Source: Shimia sp. CNT1-13L.2 (lineage in GTDB: Bacteria; Pseudomonadota; Alphaproteobacteria; Rhodobacterales; Rhodobacteraceae). Taken from it: DNA of 64,000 nucleotides. Shown piece after piece: positions 43,698 to 53,611 of the stretch; position 1 is the first letter of the stretch, and each line of letters begins with the position of its first letter. Under the pieces are notes generated by a model, which did no database searches, was not told the DNA's origin, and saw only the letters and a list, made by a program, of their open reading frames with translations. The DNA lies in contig NZ_JANDJO010000006.1 in assembly GCF_024331145.1 (NCBI RefSeq), positions 1 through 64,000 of the forward strand, written 5' to 3'. The position numbers and the translations under genes were made by a program.

Positions 43698-44309
43698 ATG
43701 GATACACCCGCGCTCATCACGGCCTTTGTCACGCTCTTCGTGATCATCGACCCCCTTGGACTGGCACCGCTCTACGTGACCATGACGCACGACATGGACT
43801 CGGCCCATCGTCGTGGTATTGCCATTCGCGCCTGTGTCATCGCGTTCATCATCCTGTCGGTCTTCGCGTTCTTTGGCGAAGCGGTTCTCGGCTTCATCGG
43901 TATTTCAATGCCGGCATTCCGGATCGCTGGCGGGATCCTGTTGTTCCTGACCGCTTTAGACATGTTGTTCGAGAGGCGCACGAAACGTCGTGAGGATCAG
44001 GCGGACGAGCGCCCTGACCCGTCGGTTTTCCCACTGGCGATTCCGCTGATTGCCGGGCCCGGATCAATCGCCACCGTCATTCTCTTGTCTGGTCAGCACT
44101 CGGGAATCGAAAACACGGTACTTGTTCTGGCGGTTGCCCTGGCGGTGTTGGCGGTCGTGTTCATTCTGTTCATGGCAAGCGGGCTTCTGGCACGTGCCCT
44201 TGGCAAGACCGGCATCAATGTCGCCACACGATTGCTGGGGATGCTGTTGGCGGCCCTCGCTGTTCAATTCGTGCTCGAAGGTCTTCGCGACTTCGGATTT
44301 ATGGGCTAG
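43698..44309 (+). CDS. MarC/YhgN-family membrane protein
   Basis: This 203-residue protein has about six hydrophobic helices. It starts LITAFVTLFVIIDPLGLAPLYVTMT and has the family motifs FRIAGGILLFLTALDML near 74 and FPLAIPLIAGPGSIATVILL near 110. Function of the family is unsettled. It lies 16 bp after the ABC-F gene. Confidence 0.88.
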   Translation: MDTPALITAFVTLFVIIDPLGLAPLYVTMTHDMDSAHRRGIAIRACVIAFIILSVFAFFGEAVLGFIGISMPAFRIAGGILLFLTALDMLFERRTKRREDQADERPDPSVFPLAIPLIAGPGSIATVILLSGQHSGIENTVLVLAVALAVLAVVFILFMASGLLARALGKTGINVATRLLGMLLAALAVQFVLEGLRDFGFMG

Positions 44310-44364
44310 GCCCTTCTGTGCTCCCCTGCCCGACACTATATCAAGGGAAAGGATTGAGGGTGTC

Positions 44365-44946
44365 ATGAGCGGCGACCAGATTGCACAACTAAGTTATTTT
44401 GCGGTCCTAGGGGCTGCTATCGTGTTCTGGTTCGTGGCCAGCAACCGCCAAAGCCTCTCGAAGACGGTTCAGCAAATTCTCGTCTGGGTCCTGATTTTCG
44501 TCGGGATCATTGCCGCCTATGGCATGTGGGGAGATATACGTTCAACGGTCATCCCAACTGCATCGGTGCATTCTGCGGAAGGCCGGATTGAAATCCCGCA
44601 AAGTCCGGACGGACACTATCGCCTCTCGCTGGATGTGAATGGCACGCCAGTGAATTTTATTGTCGACACCGGCGCAAGCAATGTCGTGTTGAGCAAACGG
44701 GACGCCGAACGCGCAGGGTTTGATCCGGACACCCTCCCCTTCTTTGGCCGCGCACGAACCGCAAATGGCGAAGTTCGCACGGCACCCATCACGATCGACA
44801 CGCTCAGCCTGCAGGGGGTAACAGAAAGGAATGTTGTCGCCGCGGTGAACGGAGGCGAATTGGATGAATCTCTTTTGGGGATGAGTTACCTAGGACGGTA
44901 CAGCCAGATCACCATTGCAAGCGGGAAACTCATTCTCGTGCAATAG
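44365..44946 (+). CDS. Retropepsin-like aspartic protease, membrane anchored
   Basis: This 193-residue protein has two N-terminal hydrophobic segments (near 6-25 and 37-55). The protease domain DGHYRLSLDVNGTPVNFIVDTGASNVVLSKRDA (split across about 90-120) carries the single D-T-G-A active site, and a LLGMSYLGRY motif follows near 175. It belongs to the bacterial single-domain, clan AA proteases (TIGR02281 type) that work as dimers in the periplasm. ATG at 44365 has a GAGGG upstream. It ends 1 bp from the convergent holC gene. Confidence 0.88.
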   Translation: MSGDQIAQLSYFAVLGAAIVFWFVASNRQSLSKTVQQILVWVLIFVGIIAAYGMWGDIRSTVIPTASVHSAEGRIEIPQSPDGHYRLSLDVNGTPVNFIVDTGASNVVLSKRDAERAGFDPDTLPFFGRARTANGEVRTAPITIDTLSLQGVTERNVVAAVNGGELDESLLGMSYLGRYSQITIASGKLILVQ

Positions 44947-44947
44947 G

Positions 44948-45421
44948 TTAGCTGGCCGCCTTTTCGGCCTTCTTCTGCCAATTACCGCTTTCTTCCGACC
45001 AGTATTGCGCCGCACAGCCGGCATCCGTCAGCGTTTTCCATTGGACGCGTGCGTGCTGCACCGCACCCTCGTCAAACCCGTCAAACAGAATGCAGCACCG
45101 GTCTGCGGCATTGATCTCTTCCGCGGTAAGTTCGGCACCGTCAATGCTCATGACGCAATTGGCCTCGTTCGCGTTTTCCGCAGTGGTCGTGAGCAACACC
45201 GGCTGATCCTTGTCATGGGGGCCACCAGACACGCCATGCGGCAGAAAACTCTCATCACCGCCCAGCCACAGCTTCTGATCCAGCCACTCCAGTCGATCCT
45301 TGGCGGTCCCGCGCACCAGAATGCGCCAGCCCTGCCCGCGCGCCTTGCCGATAAGGGTAGCAAGCGTCACGTCCACGGGCTGTCGCGTCAGATGATAGAA
45401 ATAGACCCCTCCCACGATCAC
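44948..45421 (-). CDS. holC: DNA polymerase III subunit chi
   Basis: This 157-residue protein starts with a GTG overlapping the pepA stop (GTGA). It has VYFYHLTRQPVDVTLATLIGKA, GWRILVRG and LWLGGDESFLPHG near 55, then QPVLLTT and DRCCILFDGFDE near 105, the usual chi pattern. It links the clamp loader to SSB. holC next to pepA is a common bacterial arrangement. Confidence 0.93.
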   Translation of the reverse strand: MIVGGVYFYHLTRQPVDVTLATLIGKARGQGWRILVRGTAKDRLEWLDQKLWLGGDESFLPHGVSGGPHDKDQPVLLTTTAENANEANCVMSIDGAELTAEEINAADRCCILFDGFDEGAVQHARVQWKTLTDAGCAAQYWSEESGNWQKKAEKAAS

Positions 45422-46893
45422 TCGGCCTTTTCACACATATCCTGAACAAGACGGTTCAAAGCCATCACACCCCAACCCGTTGCACCCTTGGGCGCATAGT
45501 CCGTGTCGGCCTTCACGCTGGCCACACCTGCAATATCGAGGTGAATCCAGGGCGTGTCTTCCTGAACGAAACGATGGAGGAATTCGGCAGCCGTAACGGA
45601 ACCGGCCGGACGACCGCCGGTGTTCTTCAGATCGGCAATCCGCGACTTGAGCTGGTCGGCGTAGGCCTTTCCAAGCGGCATGCGCCACGCGCCTTCGCCT
45701 TCTGCTTCGGCCGCCTTCAGAAACTGGGCGCAGAGTTTGTCATTATTCGAGAACACACCCGCCTTTTCGTGACCAAGGCCAATGATGATCGCACCTGTCA
45801 AAGTCGCCAGATCGATCATCCCCTGCGGTTTGAACCGCTCCTGCGCATAGTGCATCACATCGCAAAGTACCAAACGGCCTTCGGCGTCCGTGTTGATGAC
45901 TTCGATGGTGTCGCCCTTCATCGAGGTGACGACGTCGCCCGGGCGCGTCGCACGACCCGATGGCATGTTTTCAACCAGCCCGACAAGACCCACAACATTG
46001 GCTTTGGCCTTGCGCATGGCAAGCGTGCGCATCACGCCCGCCACAACCCCGGCACCACCCATGTCCATTGTCATGTCTTCCATGCCGGCCGCCGGTTTGA
46101 GCGAAATGCCGCCGGTATCAAAGACGACGCCTTTGCCCACCAACGCCAAAGGCGCCTCTCCCTTTTCGCCGCCATTCCATTGCATGATCGCCACTTTGGA
46201 GGGGCTTTCAGATCCTTCGCCAACGGACAGAAGTGCACCCATCCCGAGCTTCTTGAGGTCCGCCTCTTCCAGAACTTCAACCTCAAGGCCAAGCGAAGAC
46301 ATGTCCTCGATGCGCTTGGCAAACTCGGTCGTGGTAAGCACATTCGCGGGCTCATTCACCAGATCGCGGGTGAAGAAAACACCTTCAGCAATCGCTTGGG
46401 TCGTGACGGCAGCGTGGTTGAACTCTTCCGGCTTGGAGACCAACAGCGTGACTGCCGCGCGTGTTTCTTCCTGCTCGCCTGCCTTGTGTGCATTGAAGGA
46501 GTAATCCCTAAGAGCGACCCCCAAAGCCAGTTGTGAAGCGCGTTTTTGGCTACCAGCGCAGATTGTAAGGGCGGCCCCCGAACGGATTTTTCCCAAGGCG
46601 GCACCCGCCTTGCGCGCTTCGACGTCCGTGCAACGGCGCGGCAGGAAAACCACGTCAACACTCTCGGCTTTCATCCCAACTGGAAAGGCCAGTGAAAAGG
46701 TCTGGCCTGTCGACGCCGCTTCTGCCTTTGCCTCTACCAGACGTGCAACGGCCCCTTTCGTCAGTCGGTTAACGCGTCGCGCGGCTTTGTCCAGCGATCC
46801 GTCCGGTGCGACAAGTAATGCCACGCGCCCCTCCACCTCTGCCAAGAGATCAATATCTGTTTCCTTGAACTGAATGGATGCCGGCTTAAGCAA
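45418..46893 (-). CDS. pepA: Leucyl aminopeptidase (M17)
   Basis: This 491-residue protein has the M17 motifs VGKGVVFDTGGISLKPAAGMEDM in two parts near 260, NTDAEGRLVLCD near 337 (signature) and LTGAIIIGLGHEKAG near 370. It is a cytoplasmic dimetal aminopeptidase. Divergent from lptF with 132 bp between, and coupled to holC. Confidence 0.96.
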   Translation of the reverse strand: MLKPASIQFKETDIDLLAEVEGRVALLVAPDGSLDKAARRVNRLTKGAVARLVEAKAEAASTGQTFSLAFPVGMKAESVDVVFLPRRCTDVEARKAGAALGKIRSGAALTICAGSQKRASQLALGVALRDYSFNAHKAGEQEETRAAVTLLVSKPEEFNHAAVTTQAIAEGVFFTRDLVNEPANVLTTTEFAKRIEDMSSLGLEVEVLEEADLKKLGMGALLSVGEGSESPSKVAIMQWNGGEKGEAPLALVGKGVVFDTGGISLKPAAGMEDMTMDMGGAGVVAGVMRTLAMRKAKANVVGLVGLVENMPSGRATRPGDVVTSMKGDTIEVINTDAEGRLVLCDVMHYAQERFKPQGMIDLATLTGAIIIGLGHEKAGVFSNNDKLCAQFLKAAEAEGEGAWRMPLGKAYADQLKSRIADLKNTGGRPAGSVTAAEFLHRFVQEDTPWIHLDIAGVASVKADTDYAPKGATGWGVMALNRLVQDMCEKAE

Positions 46894-47025
46894 TGGACTA
46901 CTCCCCTGTTTGTTACAACGAGTCCTACCGCGCTGTCCGCTGGATGACCAGATAGCAGTTTTCCAGGTCGGGCATTTCCTCTAAGGTTTGGCAAAAGAAA
47001 AGAAACCGTGGGGGATTCTGGAAAC

Positions 47026-48144
47026 GTGAGCAGATTCGACAGATACCTGCTGTCGCAGCTTTTGGTTCTGTTCAGCTTTTTTGCCCTCGTGTTGGTCTCA
47101 GTCTACTGGATCAACCGGGCGGTTTCGCTGTTCGACCAGATTCTTGCCAACGGCCAGTCGGCGGTAGTGTTCCTTGAGTTCACCCTGCTCAGCCTGCCCA
47201 ACGTGATCCGGCTTGTGCTGCCCATGTCCGTATTTGCGGCCACGGTCTATGTGACCAACAGGTTGAGCAGTGAAAGCGAACTGACCGTGATGCAGGCCAC
47301 GGGGTTCAGCCCCTGGCGGCTGGCGCGGCCGGTCATGTTCTTTGGCGTTCTTGTCGCTCTCATGATGAGCATGCTAACCCATTTCCTTGTCCCAAGCAGT
47401 TCATCGCAACTGGACCAGCGACAGCGCGAAATCACCGAGAACATCACCGCGCGCCTTCTGACCGAAGGCACATTCCTCCATCCGACCGAAGGGGTTACGT
47501 TCTACATCCGTGAAATCTCACCCGAGGGGATTTTGAAGGATGTTTATTTGTCGGATCGACGTCGCGATAGCGAAGTCTGGACCTATACAGCGTCCGAAGC
47601 ATACCTTCTGCGAACCGAGACCGGCCCCAAGCTGGTTATGGTTGACGGCCTTTCGCAGATTGAAGTGTCCGGCGACGAACGCCTCTTCACGACCAACTTC
47701 TCGGACTTTACCTATGACATCAGCGGTTTGATCGACGCCAGTACGAAGCGGCGTGAAGACATCAAATTCATAGGCACGGCAGCTCTTCTAAGCGACGCCG
47801 GTGCCATTTCCCAGCGTTTGAATATCCCTCTTGGCTGGATCGCCGAAGAAGCGCATGGGCGCATCAATCGCCCGCTCATGGTTATTTCCGCCGCCATCAT
47901 CGGTTTCGCGACCCTGCTGCTTGGCAGCTACAGCCGTTTCGGCGTCTGGAGGCAGATCATCGTGGCTTTCGTGCTGTTGATCTTCATGGAAATCGTCCGC
48001 AGCGCCACAATTGATCCCGTGCGATCCGATGCCTCCCTATGGGCGCTTATGTACGTACCGGCGATGCTTGGTTTCACCCTCAGTTTCGTGTTGTTGTGGC
48101 TGGCGTCCCACCCAAACGCACTCCGCGGGAGGGTCACGGCATGA
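47026..48144 (+). CDS. lptF: LPS export ABC transporter permease LptF
   Basis: This 372-residue protein has SRFDRYLLSQLLVLFSFFALVLVSVYW at the N-terminus, a periplasmic beta-jellyroll in the middle (LLTEGTFLHPTEGVTFYIREI) and helices at the C-terminus. GTG at 47026 fits the family N-terminus; a GTG at 47008 is also possible. With LptG and LptB it extracts LPS from the inner membrane. First gene of the lptF-lptG-lptD-surA-pdxA-rsmA operon. Confidence 0.9.
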   Translation: MSRFDRYLLSQLLVLFSFFALVLVSVYWINRAVSLFDQILANGQSAVVFLEFTLLSLPNVIRLVLPMSVFAATVYVTNRLSSESELTVMQATGFSPWRLARPVMFFGVLVALMMSMLTHFLVPSSSSQLDQRQREITENITARLLTEGTFLHPTEGVTFYIREISPEGILKDVYLSDRRRDSEVWTYTASEAYLLRTETGPKLVMVDGLSQIEVSGDERLFTTNFSDFTYDISGLIDASTKRREDIKFIGTAALLSDAGAISQRLNIPLGWIAEEAHGRINRPLMVISAAIIGFATLLLGSYSRFGVWRQIIVAFVLLIFMEIVRSATIDPVRSDASLWALMYVPAMLGFTLSFVLLWLASHPNALRGRVTA

Positions 48145-49238
48145 CCATTCATCTCTATTTCGCGCGGCGTTTTCTTTTGATCCTTCTCGGGATGACTGCC
48201 GTGTTCTTTGCACTGCTGGCCCTCATCGACCTTATGGAGCAGCTGCGGCGCTTCAACGTGGATGAGATCGGCTTTGCTCAAATCCTGCGTCTGACTTTGT
48301 TGCGCGCGCCAGAGGGCCTCTACCAGATCCTGCCACTCTTGGTCATCCTGTCCACGGTCACCCTTTTTATCGGCCTTGCACGCAGCAGCGAGCTTGTTGT
48401 TGTCCGCGCAACAGGGAGGTCTGCGCTAGTATCCCTTCTGTCACCGGTATCGGTGGCGCTTATCTTGGGACTGCTGGCGGTTTCAACGTTCAACCCTATC
48501 GTTGCGGCAACGTCCGATCAGTATCACGCGCTCGCAGATCGCTTCCGTTCCGGAGGCGGCAGCACCTTGTCTATCAGCAGCGAGGGTCTTTGGTTGCGTC
48601 AGGGGGGCGTGGGCGGCCAAGCCGTCATTCACGCGGAGTCAACAAACCCTGATGCCAGCACATTCTTTGATGTGACGATCCTTTCCTATGCCACGGGAGG
48701 CACCCCGTCTCACCGCATCGTCGCCGACTCGGCGACACTTGTCGACGGAGGCTGGGAATTGAAGAATGCGCGGGTCTGGCCGCTGATACCGGGTATCAAC
48801 CCGGAAGCCGGAAAAAAGGACCATGAAACCCTAGTAATTGAAACAAGCCTGACACGAGATCGAATCCGAGACCGGTTTGGTACGCCATCGGTCGTCTCCG
48901 TCTGGGATCTCCCGCAGTTCATTCGCGAACTTGAAGAGGCAGGCTTTTCCGCACGCCGCCACAGCGTCTGGTTACAGATGGAACTTGCACAACCAATTTT
49001 CCTTGCAGCGATGGTATTGATTGCAGCGGCCTTCACCATGCGTCATACCCGATTTGGACGCACTGGCTTGGCCGTATTGACGGCTGTGATGACGGGTTTT
49101 GCATTGTATTACGTTCGGAATTTCGCACAGATCCTGGGGGAAAATGGCGAAATTCCGGTATATCTCGCCGCATGGGCACCCCCCTTCGCAAGTGTCATGT
49201 TGGCACTGGGCTTGTTGTTGCATATGGAGGATGGATGA
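48141..49238 (+). CDS. lptG: LPS export ABC transporter permease LptG
   Basis: This 365-residue protein starts MTIHLYFARRFLLILLGMTAV, overlapping the lptF stop (ATGA). It shows the same layout as LptF: N-terminal helices, periplasmic domain, and C-terminal helices with FLAAMVLIAAAFTMRHTRFGRTG. Partner of LptF. Confidence 0.93.
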   Translation: MTIHLYFARRFLLILLGMTAVFFALLALIDLMEQLRRFNVDEIGFAQILRLTLLRAPEGLYQILPLLVILSTVTLFIGLARSSELVVVRATGRSALVSLLSPVSVALILGLLAVSTFNPIVAATSDQYHALADRFRSGGGSTLSISSEGLWLRQGGVGGQAVIHAESTNPDASTFFDVTILSYATGGTPSHRIVADSATLVDGGWELKNARVWPLIPGINPEAGKKDHETLVIETSLTRDRIRDRFGTPSVVSVWDLPQFIRELEEAGFSARRHSVWLQMELAQPIFLAAMVLIAAAFTMRHTRFGRTGLAVLTAVMTGFALYYVRNFAQILGENGEIPVYLAAWAPPFASVMLALGLLLHMEDG

Positions 49239-51376
49239 AAGCTGCCATTACATCGGTGTCGCTGGCTCTGCTCGTCGCCGGCACCACACCTGCAACTGCC
49301 CAATCCCTGCCAAATGGTGGGAACATGGTCTTGATTGCGGATCGGGTTTACATGACCCGGTCAAACCTTCTTGTTGCCGAAGGGCATGTTGAAGCCCTCC
49401 AAGGCGATGTTCGCATCCGCGCCAATCGGATCGAATATAACGGCCAGTCAGACATTGTTCGGGTTACGGGCCCAATCCGACTTGAGCAAGGCGACACCGT
49501 TCACGTGCTTGCATCCTACGCGGAACTAAGTGACGGATTCCGCACAGCCCTATTGAAGAGCGCGCGCGTCGTTCTCGATCAGCAGCTACAAATGGCCTCC
49601 GCGCAGATGAACCGCGTCGATGGGCGTTACAACGTTTTGCACAAAACAACCGTCAGCTCGTGCAAAGTGTGTGACGATGGCCGCCCACCAATCTGGCAAA
49701 TTCGTGCTAAGCGTGTCGTACATGACCAAGAGGAGCGGCAGATCTATTTCGATCACGCGCAGTTCCGTATTATGGATATGCCAGTGGCGTACTTCCCGCA
49801 ATTACGGCTGCCCGACCCTACTCTGGAACGTGCAACGGGTTTCCTTATCCCGGAGATCACTCAGAACAGTGACCTCGGTTTCGGCTTCAAAGTTCCGTAT
49901 TTCATCACTCTTGGAGATCACCGGGACCTGACGCTCGTTCCCTATCTGGCAGAGCATACCAACACACTTGAATTCCGGTATCGCCAAGCATTCAGGAGTG
50001 GCGGCATTGAAATCAATGGTGCGATTTCCGATGATTCAATATACCCCAACCAGCCAAGGTTCTATGGCTTCATCCACGGCTGGCAACTGCTCCCGCGCAA
50101 CTATACGCTCACGTATAAACTTCGCACCGTGTCAGATAACGCCTATCTTCTTGACTACGACTATTCAGACCTTGATCGTCTGGAAAGCGATGTAACGGTG
50201 CGCCGCATCGAACGGGATGAAAACACCCGTTTTTCGCTCATTCACTTTGAATCACTGCGCGCAAACGAGAACAACAATACGATTCCATCGGTTGTCGGTG
50301 TCGCAGAGACAGAACAGCGCTTCTTTCCCACCTCTATTGGCGGTGAAGCCCGCCTCAGCCTGCAACTTCACGGGCACTACCGAGAAGCTGATGCCGACGT
50401 GATCGGCCGCGATGTCGCAAGAGCGACCGCCTCGCTGTCCTGGCAACGCAACTGGAGCCTAGCCAACGGTTTGCGTCCGGGCCTGAGTTCATCTCTTGCA
50501 TTTGATGCTATCGATACCCATCAGGATGCCAGCTTTGTCGGAACAGAAACGCAGGTTACACCCGCAATTGCGGCGCACCTTCGGTATCCGATGAGCAAAG
50601 TTGGTCCGAACGGCGAAACCTATATTCTTGAACCCCTCGCCCAGGTTGGTTGGGTTGGTGGAAACACGCTCAACGTTGAGAACGAAGAAAGCACTTTTGT
50701 AGAATTCGATGAGGGCAACCTGCTGGCTTTGTCTCGGTTTCCGTCAAGTGATCGGCGCGAACGCGGTGCAACAGCGGCCGTAGGCCTCAACTGGTCTCGG
50801 TTTGCTGAAAACAGCTGGAACGCACATTTCTCTCTGGGACAGGTCTACCACTGGGAAACGCAACCGGATTTCACGCAGAGCTCCGGCCTCTCCGGCAAGC
50901 GCTCGGATCTGCTGGTTGCTGGTCAGATCGCGATGCAAAACGGGTTTTCTTTCATGGCCCGCGGGTTGTTCGATTGGGACACTGGTGTCGATAAGGCAGC
51001 AACCCGGGTCGCATGGACCAATGACAAGGTTTGGTTGGACGCAAGCTATATTTGGCTGGGGTCAGATGTAGCCGAAAACCGCACAGGCACACTGTCCGAG
51101 TGGAACATCGACGGCCGCTACCGGCTAGATCGCCATTGGACTGCACTGGCTGACTGGCGGTATGATACCGGCTCGAACCAAACTGCCGAAGCGGGCGTCG
51201 GTCTTGAGTACCGAAACGAATGTGTGAAAGTTGGCCTTTCTCTCTCGCGAAACTTCACAACGTCCAATACAGTTCAGCCCAGTACATCAATCGGATTGAC
51301 GGTCGCCCTCTTGGGCTTCAGCGTCAACTCTGGTGATAAGAGTTACAGCCGCACGTGCAAACAGAGCGCAGGATAA
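49235..51376 (+). CDS. lptD: LPS-assembly outer-membrane protein LptD
   Basis: This 713-residue protein has a signal peptide (KAAITSVSLALLVAGTTPATA), an N-terminal OstA/LptA-like domain (VLIADRVYMTRSNLLVAEGHVEALQGDV in part), a short SSCKVCDDG cysteine element near 140, and a long beta-barrel with FRIMDMPVAYFPQLRLPDP near 175. It inserts LPS into the outer leaflet. Its start overlaps the lptG stop and has GGAGG upstream. The region is lower in GC than the rest of the window, usual for this protein. Confidence 0.93.
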   Translation: MKAAITSVSLALLVAGTTPATAQSLPNGGNMVLIADRVYMTRSNLLVAEGHVEALQGDVRIRANRIEYNGQSDIVRVTGPIRLEQGDTVHVLASYAELSDGFRTALLKSARVVLDQQLQMASAQMNRVDGRYNVLHKTTVSSCKVCDDGRPPIWQIRAKRVVHDQEERQIYFDHAQFRIMDMPVAYFPQLRLPDPTLERATGFLIPEITQNSDLGFGFKVPYFITLGDHRDLTLVPYLAEHTNTLEFRYRQAFRSGGIEINGAISDDSIYPNQPRFYGFIHGWQLLPRNYTLTYKLRTVSDNAYLLDYDYSDLDRLESDVTVRRIERDENTRFSLIHFESLRANENNNTIPSVVGVAETEQRFFPTSIGGEARLSLQLHGHYREADADVIGRDVARATASLSWQRNWSLANGLRPGLSSSLAFDAIDTHQDASFVGTETQVTPAIAAHLRYPMSKVGPNGETYILEPLAQVGWVGGNTLNVENEESTFVEFDEGNLLALSRFPSSDRRERGATAAVGLNWSRFAENSWNAHFSLGQVYHWETQPDFTQSSGLSGKRSDLLVAGQIAMQNGFSFMARGLFDWDTGVDKAATRVAWTNDKVWLDASYIWLGSDVAENRTGTLSEWNIDGRYRLDRHWTALADWRYDTGSNQTAEAGVGLEYRNECVKVGLSLSRNFTTSNTVQPSTSIGLTVALLGFSVNSGDKSYSRTCKQSAG

Positions 51377-51383
51377 ACAAAAA

Positions 51384-52622
51384 ATGAAACCGCATCGTGT
51401 TCTTACCAATCTGGCAGCCGCAGCAGCACTTTGTCTAGGTCTGACAACCACCCAGCTAAGCGCCCAAAGTGCGTTTTCTCCGGCGGTTGTCGTGGGTGAC
51501 AAAGTGGTGACCTACTACGAGGTTGAACAACGCGCTTTGTTGCTTGCTCTGATGAATGCGCCCGGCGACACCTACAAACTCGCCCAAGAGCAGTTGATCA
51601 ACGAGCGTCTGCAAAAACAGGCAGCCGACACTATTGGCATCGAAGCCAATCAAGAGGGGATTGAAAGGGGCGTCATCGACTTTGGCAAACGTGGGAACAT
51701 CGAAGATCCCGAGCAACTGTACAAGGTTCTGGCACAAGCCGGCGTTCACAAGGAAACACTTCAGGCGTTCGTTCGCGCTGGAATTGAGTGGGGTGCCGTT
51801 GTTCAGGCCTTATACGGCGGCGCGGTGCAAGTCTCTGAAGCTGAAATCGACCGCGCAATCGCATCAAATGTTGGAAGCAGCGGCATCAACGTCCTTTTGT
51901 CCGAGATTGTCATTCCGGTAACACCGCAAACTGCGGAGCAGGTCCAGACGATCGCGGACCAGATTGCTCAAGTCCAGAGTCAAGCCGACTTCGAAGAGGC
52001 CGCGCGCCGCTATTCGCAATCGGCAACGAAAGACAAAGGTGGCCGACTGAACTGGCTGTCGATCACGCGGCTCCCTGTTCAAATTCGCCCCCTTGTTTTG
52101 GCCCTTGGCCCCGGCGATGTCAGCGAGCCCGTCGCACTTCCCAATGCAGTGGCCATTTTCATGATGCGCGGCAAGCGCGAGACCGATGTTCCGGCGCCGC
52201 GCTACTCGGCCATCGACTACGCCATGTTCAAGATTCCGGGCGGACGTACACCGGAAGCACTGGAAGATGCGGAAGAGCTGAAGGCACGTGTCGACACTTG
52301 CGATGACCTTTATGGCGAAGCAGTTGACCTGCCAGAAGACCGTCTGCTTCGCCAGGCCGTTGAACCCGCAGCGGTACCACGCGACATCGCTCTTGAGTTG
52401 GCCAAGCTGGACGACAACGAGATCTCGACAACCCTCGCGACAACGATGTCGGATGGGCAACCTGCGCTGGCAGTTCTCATGCTGTGTGGGCGTTCTGCGG
52501 AACTGCGGGAAGAAATCGAGCGTGAAGACGTTGCGGCCCGCTTGCGAAACCAGCGCTTGCAGTCTTATGCAGAAAGCTACCTCGAGCAACTTCGCGCAGA
52601 AAACACGATCGTCGTGAAATGA
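51384..52622 (+). CDS. surA: SurA-like periplasmic chaperone / PPIase
   Basis: This 412-residue protein has a signal peptide (VLTNLAAAAALCLGLTTTQLSAQ), a SurA N-terminal region (VVGDKVVTYYEVEQRALLLALM) and one parvulin domain near 170-275 (SEIVIPVTPQTAEQVQ and YSQSATKDKGGRLNWLSI). It would fold outer-membrane proteins such as LptD, encoded just upstream. Only one PPIase domain is present, unlike E. coli SurA. The pdxA start overlaps its stop. Confidence 0.9.
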   Translation: MKPHRVLTNLAAAAALCLGLTTTQLSAQSAFSPAVVVGDKVVTYYEVEQRALLLALMNAPGDTYKLAQEQLINERLQKQAADTIGIEANQEGIERGVIDFGKRGNIEDPEQLYKVLAQAGVHKETLQAFVRAGIEWGAVVQALYGGAVQVSEAEIDRAIASNVGSSGINVLLSEIVIPVTPQTAEQVQTIADQIAQVQSQADFEEAARRYSQSATKDKGGRLNWLSITRLPVQIRPLVLALGPGDVSEPVALPNAVAIFMMRGKRETDVPAPRYSAIDYAMFKIPGGRTPEALEDAEELKARVDTCDDLYGEAVDLPEDRLLRQAVEPAAVPRDIALELAKLDDNEISTTLATTMSDGQPALAVLMLCGRSAELREEIEREDVAARLRNQRLQSYAESYLEQLRAENTIVVK

Positions 52623-53611
52623 ACCCTGCCCCAATTGCCCTAAGCTGTGGCGAACCCGCCGGGATCGGATTGGAACTGGTGGAGAAATCCTGGCAAGCTC
52701 TGAAAGACGAGCTTGCCTTTTTCGTGATCTGCGATCCTTCTCACCTTCCCGGTTCGGTTCCTGCACAGGTCATCACTGATCCCTCCGAAGCCGCCCAAAC
52801 AATGGCGACGGCCCTTCCCGTTATGCCGTTGGCCTTTGACGGTGTCGCGACGCCAGGCACCGCGGACCCCGACAATGCCTCCGGCGTCATGGATGCCATC
52901 GCGATGGGGGCGCAAATGGCCATGGACGGTGAAGCCTCGGCGCTTTGCACGTCACCGATCCACAAGAAGGCGCTGAAGGATGGCGCTGATTTCCCCTTCC
53001 CCGGCCATACAGAGTATCTTGCCCATCTGGCTGGTATCGACAGGGTTGTGATGATGCTGGCCAGCACGCAACTTCGCGTGGTTCCCGCGACCATTCACAT
53101 TGCCGTTTCTGACGTTCCCGATGCCCTGACGCCGGAACTCCTTCGGGAAACGATCGAAATCACCCACAGCGCCCTACAGGATCAGTTCGGCATCCCGAAA
53201 CCGCGCATCGCCATTGCAGGTCTGAACCCGCACGCTGGCGAAGGCGGCGCGATGGGAGACGAAGAGATCACCATGATTGCGCCCTTGGTCGATGAACTGC
53301 GTGCCGAAGGCTACAATCTGCTTGGCCCACTGCCGGCTGACACCATGTTTCACGCCGCTGCCCGCAGCAAGTATGACACAGCGATTTGCATGTATCACGA
53401 TCAGGCGCTCATCCCGATCAAGACTCTGGACTTCGACAAGGGGGTAAACGTGACCTTGGGCCTTCCCTTTATCCGCACGTCGCCCGATCACGGCACCGCC
53501 TTTGACATCGCGGGACAAGGTATCGCCAATCCCTCAAGCATGATCGAAGCCTTGCGGATGGCATTTGAAATGGCCACTGCACGTTCAATGAACCAAGGAA
53601 ACACTGCCTGA
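52619..53611 (+). CDS. pdxA: 4-hydroxythreonine-4-phosphate dehydrogenase
   Basis: This 330-residue protein starts [20 protein letters not shown], the PdxA N-terminus. Metal-binding histidines lie in [13 protein letters not shown] near 130, [10 protein letters not shown] near 202 and [16 protein letters not shown] near 258. It works in vitamin B6 synthesis. The surA-pdxA-rsmA order is classical, here with overlaps at both ends (ATGA, TGATG). Confidence 0.95.
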   Translation: MNPAPIALSCGEPAGIGLELVEKSWQALKDELAFFVICDPSHLPGSVPAQVITDPSEAAQTMATALPVMPLAFDGVATPGTADPDNASGVMDAIAMGAQMAMDGEASALCTSPIHKKALKDGADFPFPGHTEYLAHLAGIDRVVMMLASTQLRVVPATIHIAVSDVPDALTPELLRETIEITHSALQDQFGIPKPRIAIAGLNPHAGEGGAMGDEEITMIAPLVDELRAEGYNLLGPLPADTMFHAAARSKYDTAICMYHDQALIPIKTLDFDKGVNVTLGLPFIRTSPDHGTAFDIAGQGIANPSSMIEALRMAFEMATARSMNQGNTA